A stretch of 7,057 nt of DNA from an uncultured Chlamydiae bacterium (GTDB lineage Bacteria; Chlamydiota; Chlamydiia; Chlamydiales; Rhabdochlamydiaceae). The stretch covers positions 1-7,057 of the forward strand of contig CAIPRZ010000018.1 in NCBI GenBank assembly GCA_903867585.1. The letters run 5' to 3'. The notes below the pieces were generated by a model that saw only the letters and a program-made list of their open reading frames with translations, was not told the DNA's origin and did no database searches. A program made the translations under genes and the position numbers. This document shows, piece after piece, positions 6,335 to 7,057 of this stretch (the first letter of the stretch is position 1; every line of letters starts with the position of its first letter).

Positions 6335-6944
6335 TTTTCACTAAAATTACTTGATAACCTTTATAAACTATGCCCCAACCTCTATCTAATAGATATTTTA
6401 TAGCAAGAGTTCCCTTACCACCGTGTGGTAGATCGCAATCATCAATCATCACAACAGATTGATCGTGAAGCTTGTCATAGGCAGCTTCTATTTCTTTCAA
6501 ATGATGGTATTGAGATGGATGAGGATTATTGAAATCAAAATCGTAAGAATCTAGATAAAGAAAATCGATTCTATCTTCAAAACTATTTAAAAACTGAATG
6601 GAATCACCTACATTAAAATAAATATGTTCCCTGGAATTTTTCAAAGCTTTACTAGCTAAAGCTATCGCTTTCGGGTCGATATCAACACTGTAGAGCTTAC
6701 CTTTCATTTCCTTAAGAAAATCACTATATATAATCGTGGAGCAGCCATCACCTACACAATTAGTAGCCCCGTTTCTGGCAGTTCCTGTTTCAACCCATAA
6801 AGTAAGATCTCGATCTTTAATGAGTTTTTTAGCTAAGTCAAATGAAGCATATCTTTTATCACTAGGATGTAAATATTGATTTAAAGAAGCATTTAAATTT
6901 TGCCCAAAAACTAAAATAAGGACTGTAAAAAGCATTCGTTTCAT
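6327..6944 (-). CDS. Exported protein with SAM-methyltransferase-like fold
   Basis: Unrecognised as a named gene. From the ATG at 6944 it has 205 residues. MKRMLFTVLILVFGQNLNA looks like a signal peptide: two basic residues, a hydrophobic core at 4-14 and a possible cut after Ala19. The rest resembles class I SAM methyltransferases of the Methyltransf_24 kind: WVETGTARNG (50-59) as SAM loop, LYSVDID (84-90) with the acidic end of strand 2, GDS (113-115), DFLYLDSYDF (127-136) and VVMIDDCDLPHGGKG (164-178). Cys63 and Cys68 flank a short VGDG insertion after motif I. The substrate cannot be told. A longer reading from a TTG at 6956 is less likely, because that TTG overlaps the Shine-Dalgarno of the ATG. 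It overlaps hemB by 8 bp, so the two are probably co-transcribed. A lipid-anchored or uncleaved membrane-tethered form is also possible. Confidence 0.75.
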   Translation of the reverse strand: MKRMLFTVLILVFGQNLNASLNQYLHPSDKRYASFDLAKKLIKDRDLTLWVETGTARNGATNCVGDGCSTIIYSDFLKEMKGKLYSVDIDPKAIALASKALKNSREHIYFNVGDSIQFLNSFEDRIDFLYLDSYDFDFNNPHPSQYHHLKEIEAAYDKLHDQSVVMIDDCDLPHGGKGTLAIKYLLDRGWGIVYKGYQVILVKNV

Positions 6945-6949
6945 GATGT

Positions 6950-6954
6950 TCTCC
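6950..6954 (-). promoter_or_regulatory. Ribosome binding site that decides the start of the exported methyltransferase-like gene
   Basis: On the minus strand GGAGA lies 5 nt before the ATG at 6944 and is one of the few good Shine-Dalgarno sequences in the window. It overlaps the alternative in-frame TTG at 6956, which argues for the ATG and for a protein beginning MKRMLF with a classic signal-peptide N-terminus. Confidence 0.75.
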
Positions 6955-6967
6955 AAATGAAAAGAAA

Positions 6968-6997
6968 AGTCTAATTTTTAACGCAGTTAACATTCAA
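6968..6997 (-). promoter_or_regulatory. Weak promoter candidate ahead of the methyltransferase-like/hemB pair
   Basis: On the minus strand TTGAAT (6997-6992) lies 18 bp before TAGACT (6973-6968), each matching consensus hexamers at 4 of 6 positions. Spacing and distance to the ATG at 6944 are acceptable, but the match is poor and AT-rich sequence gives many such pairs. The promoter could equally lie beyond the right edge. Confidence 0.2.
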
Positions 6998-7057
6998 CAA
7001 AAACTCTTGCACAGACAACAAGGCTTGTGAGAATCTAAACAAAATGAACCAAGTAGA

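Noticed and set aside
6945..6956. In-frame TTG at 6956 as the start of the exported methyltransferase-like gene (4 extra residues)
   Set aside because: The TTG overlaps the Shine-Dalgarno GGAGA of the ATG at 6944, and the ATG gives a typical signal peptide start.
7014..7029. Small dyad ACAAG-G-CTTGT as an operator
   Set aside because: Only 5-bp arms with a 1-nt centre; this is expected by chance and no regulator is indicated.
6994..7056. Minus-strand frame open to the right edge, ending in a Cys-rich stretch (HKPCCLCKSFC)
   Set aside because: Only about 20 codons are visible, and a second frame is open over the same bases, so it may be chance. It could be the tail of a neighbouring gene, but nothing supports that.

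Overview
The window looks like a piece of an AT-rich chromosome from a member of the Chlamydiota, probably an environmental (non-Chlamydiaceae) lineage. The strongest evidence is a GreA of 719 residues. Its last ~150 residues are an ordinary Gre factor, preceded by some 560 residues of extra protein, as is known for chlamydial GreA. hemB lies just upstream of it, and in Chlamydiaceae hemB and greA are also close together. The assignment rests on recalled family knowledge and was not tested by a search. No mobile element, CRISPR array, tRNA or rRNA was seen.

Layout, left to right. The left edge holds the plus-strand 3' portion of a PrmA-like (ribosomal protein L11 methyltransferase-like) gene. 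Its true start is probably outside the window. It ends tail-to-tail with the minus-strand dus gene; the two overlap by 8 bp, and a strong plus-strand intrinsic terminator lies inside the 3' end of dus. From 5254 down to 794 runs a very compact minus-strand cluster: greA, rdgB (non-canonical NTP pyrophosphatase), a YacP/Rae1-like NYN-domain protein, a YggT-family membrane protein and a tRNA-dihydrouridine synthase. Junctions are 1 bp, -17 bp, 2 bp and -16 bp, so co-transcription and translational coupling are likely. A 108-bp gap (5255-5362) separates greA from hemB and probably carries the greA promoter. hemB overlaps by 8 bp the end of an exported protein with a SAM-methyltransferase-like fold, which starts at 6944. 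The last ~110 bp hold a good ribosome binding site, a weak promoter candidate and nothing else certain.

Most of the genes are housekeeping: transcription elongation, nucleotide-pool cleaning, probable ribosome-linked RNA cleavage, tRNA and ribosomal protein modification, and heme synthesis. I found no clear new defence or mobile system. The most notable points are a CarD/Mfd-like motif in the GreA extension, a zinc-free (aspartate-rich) metal site in HemB, an apparently exported methyltransferase-fold protein coupled to hemB, and the terminator nested inside the neighbouring coding sequence.
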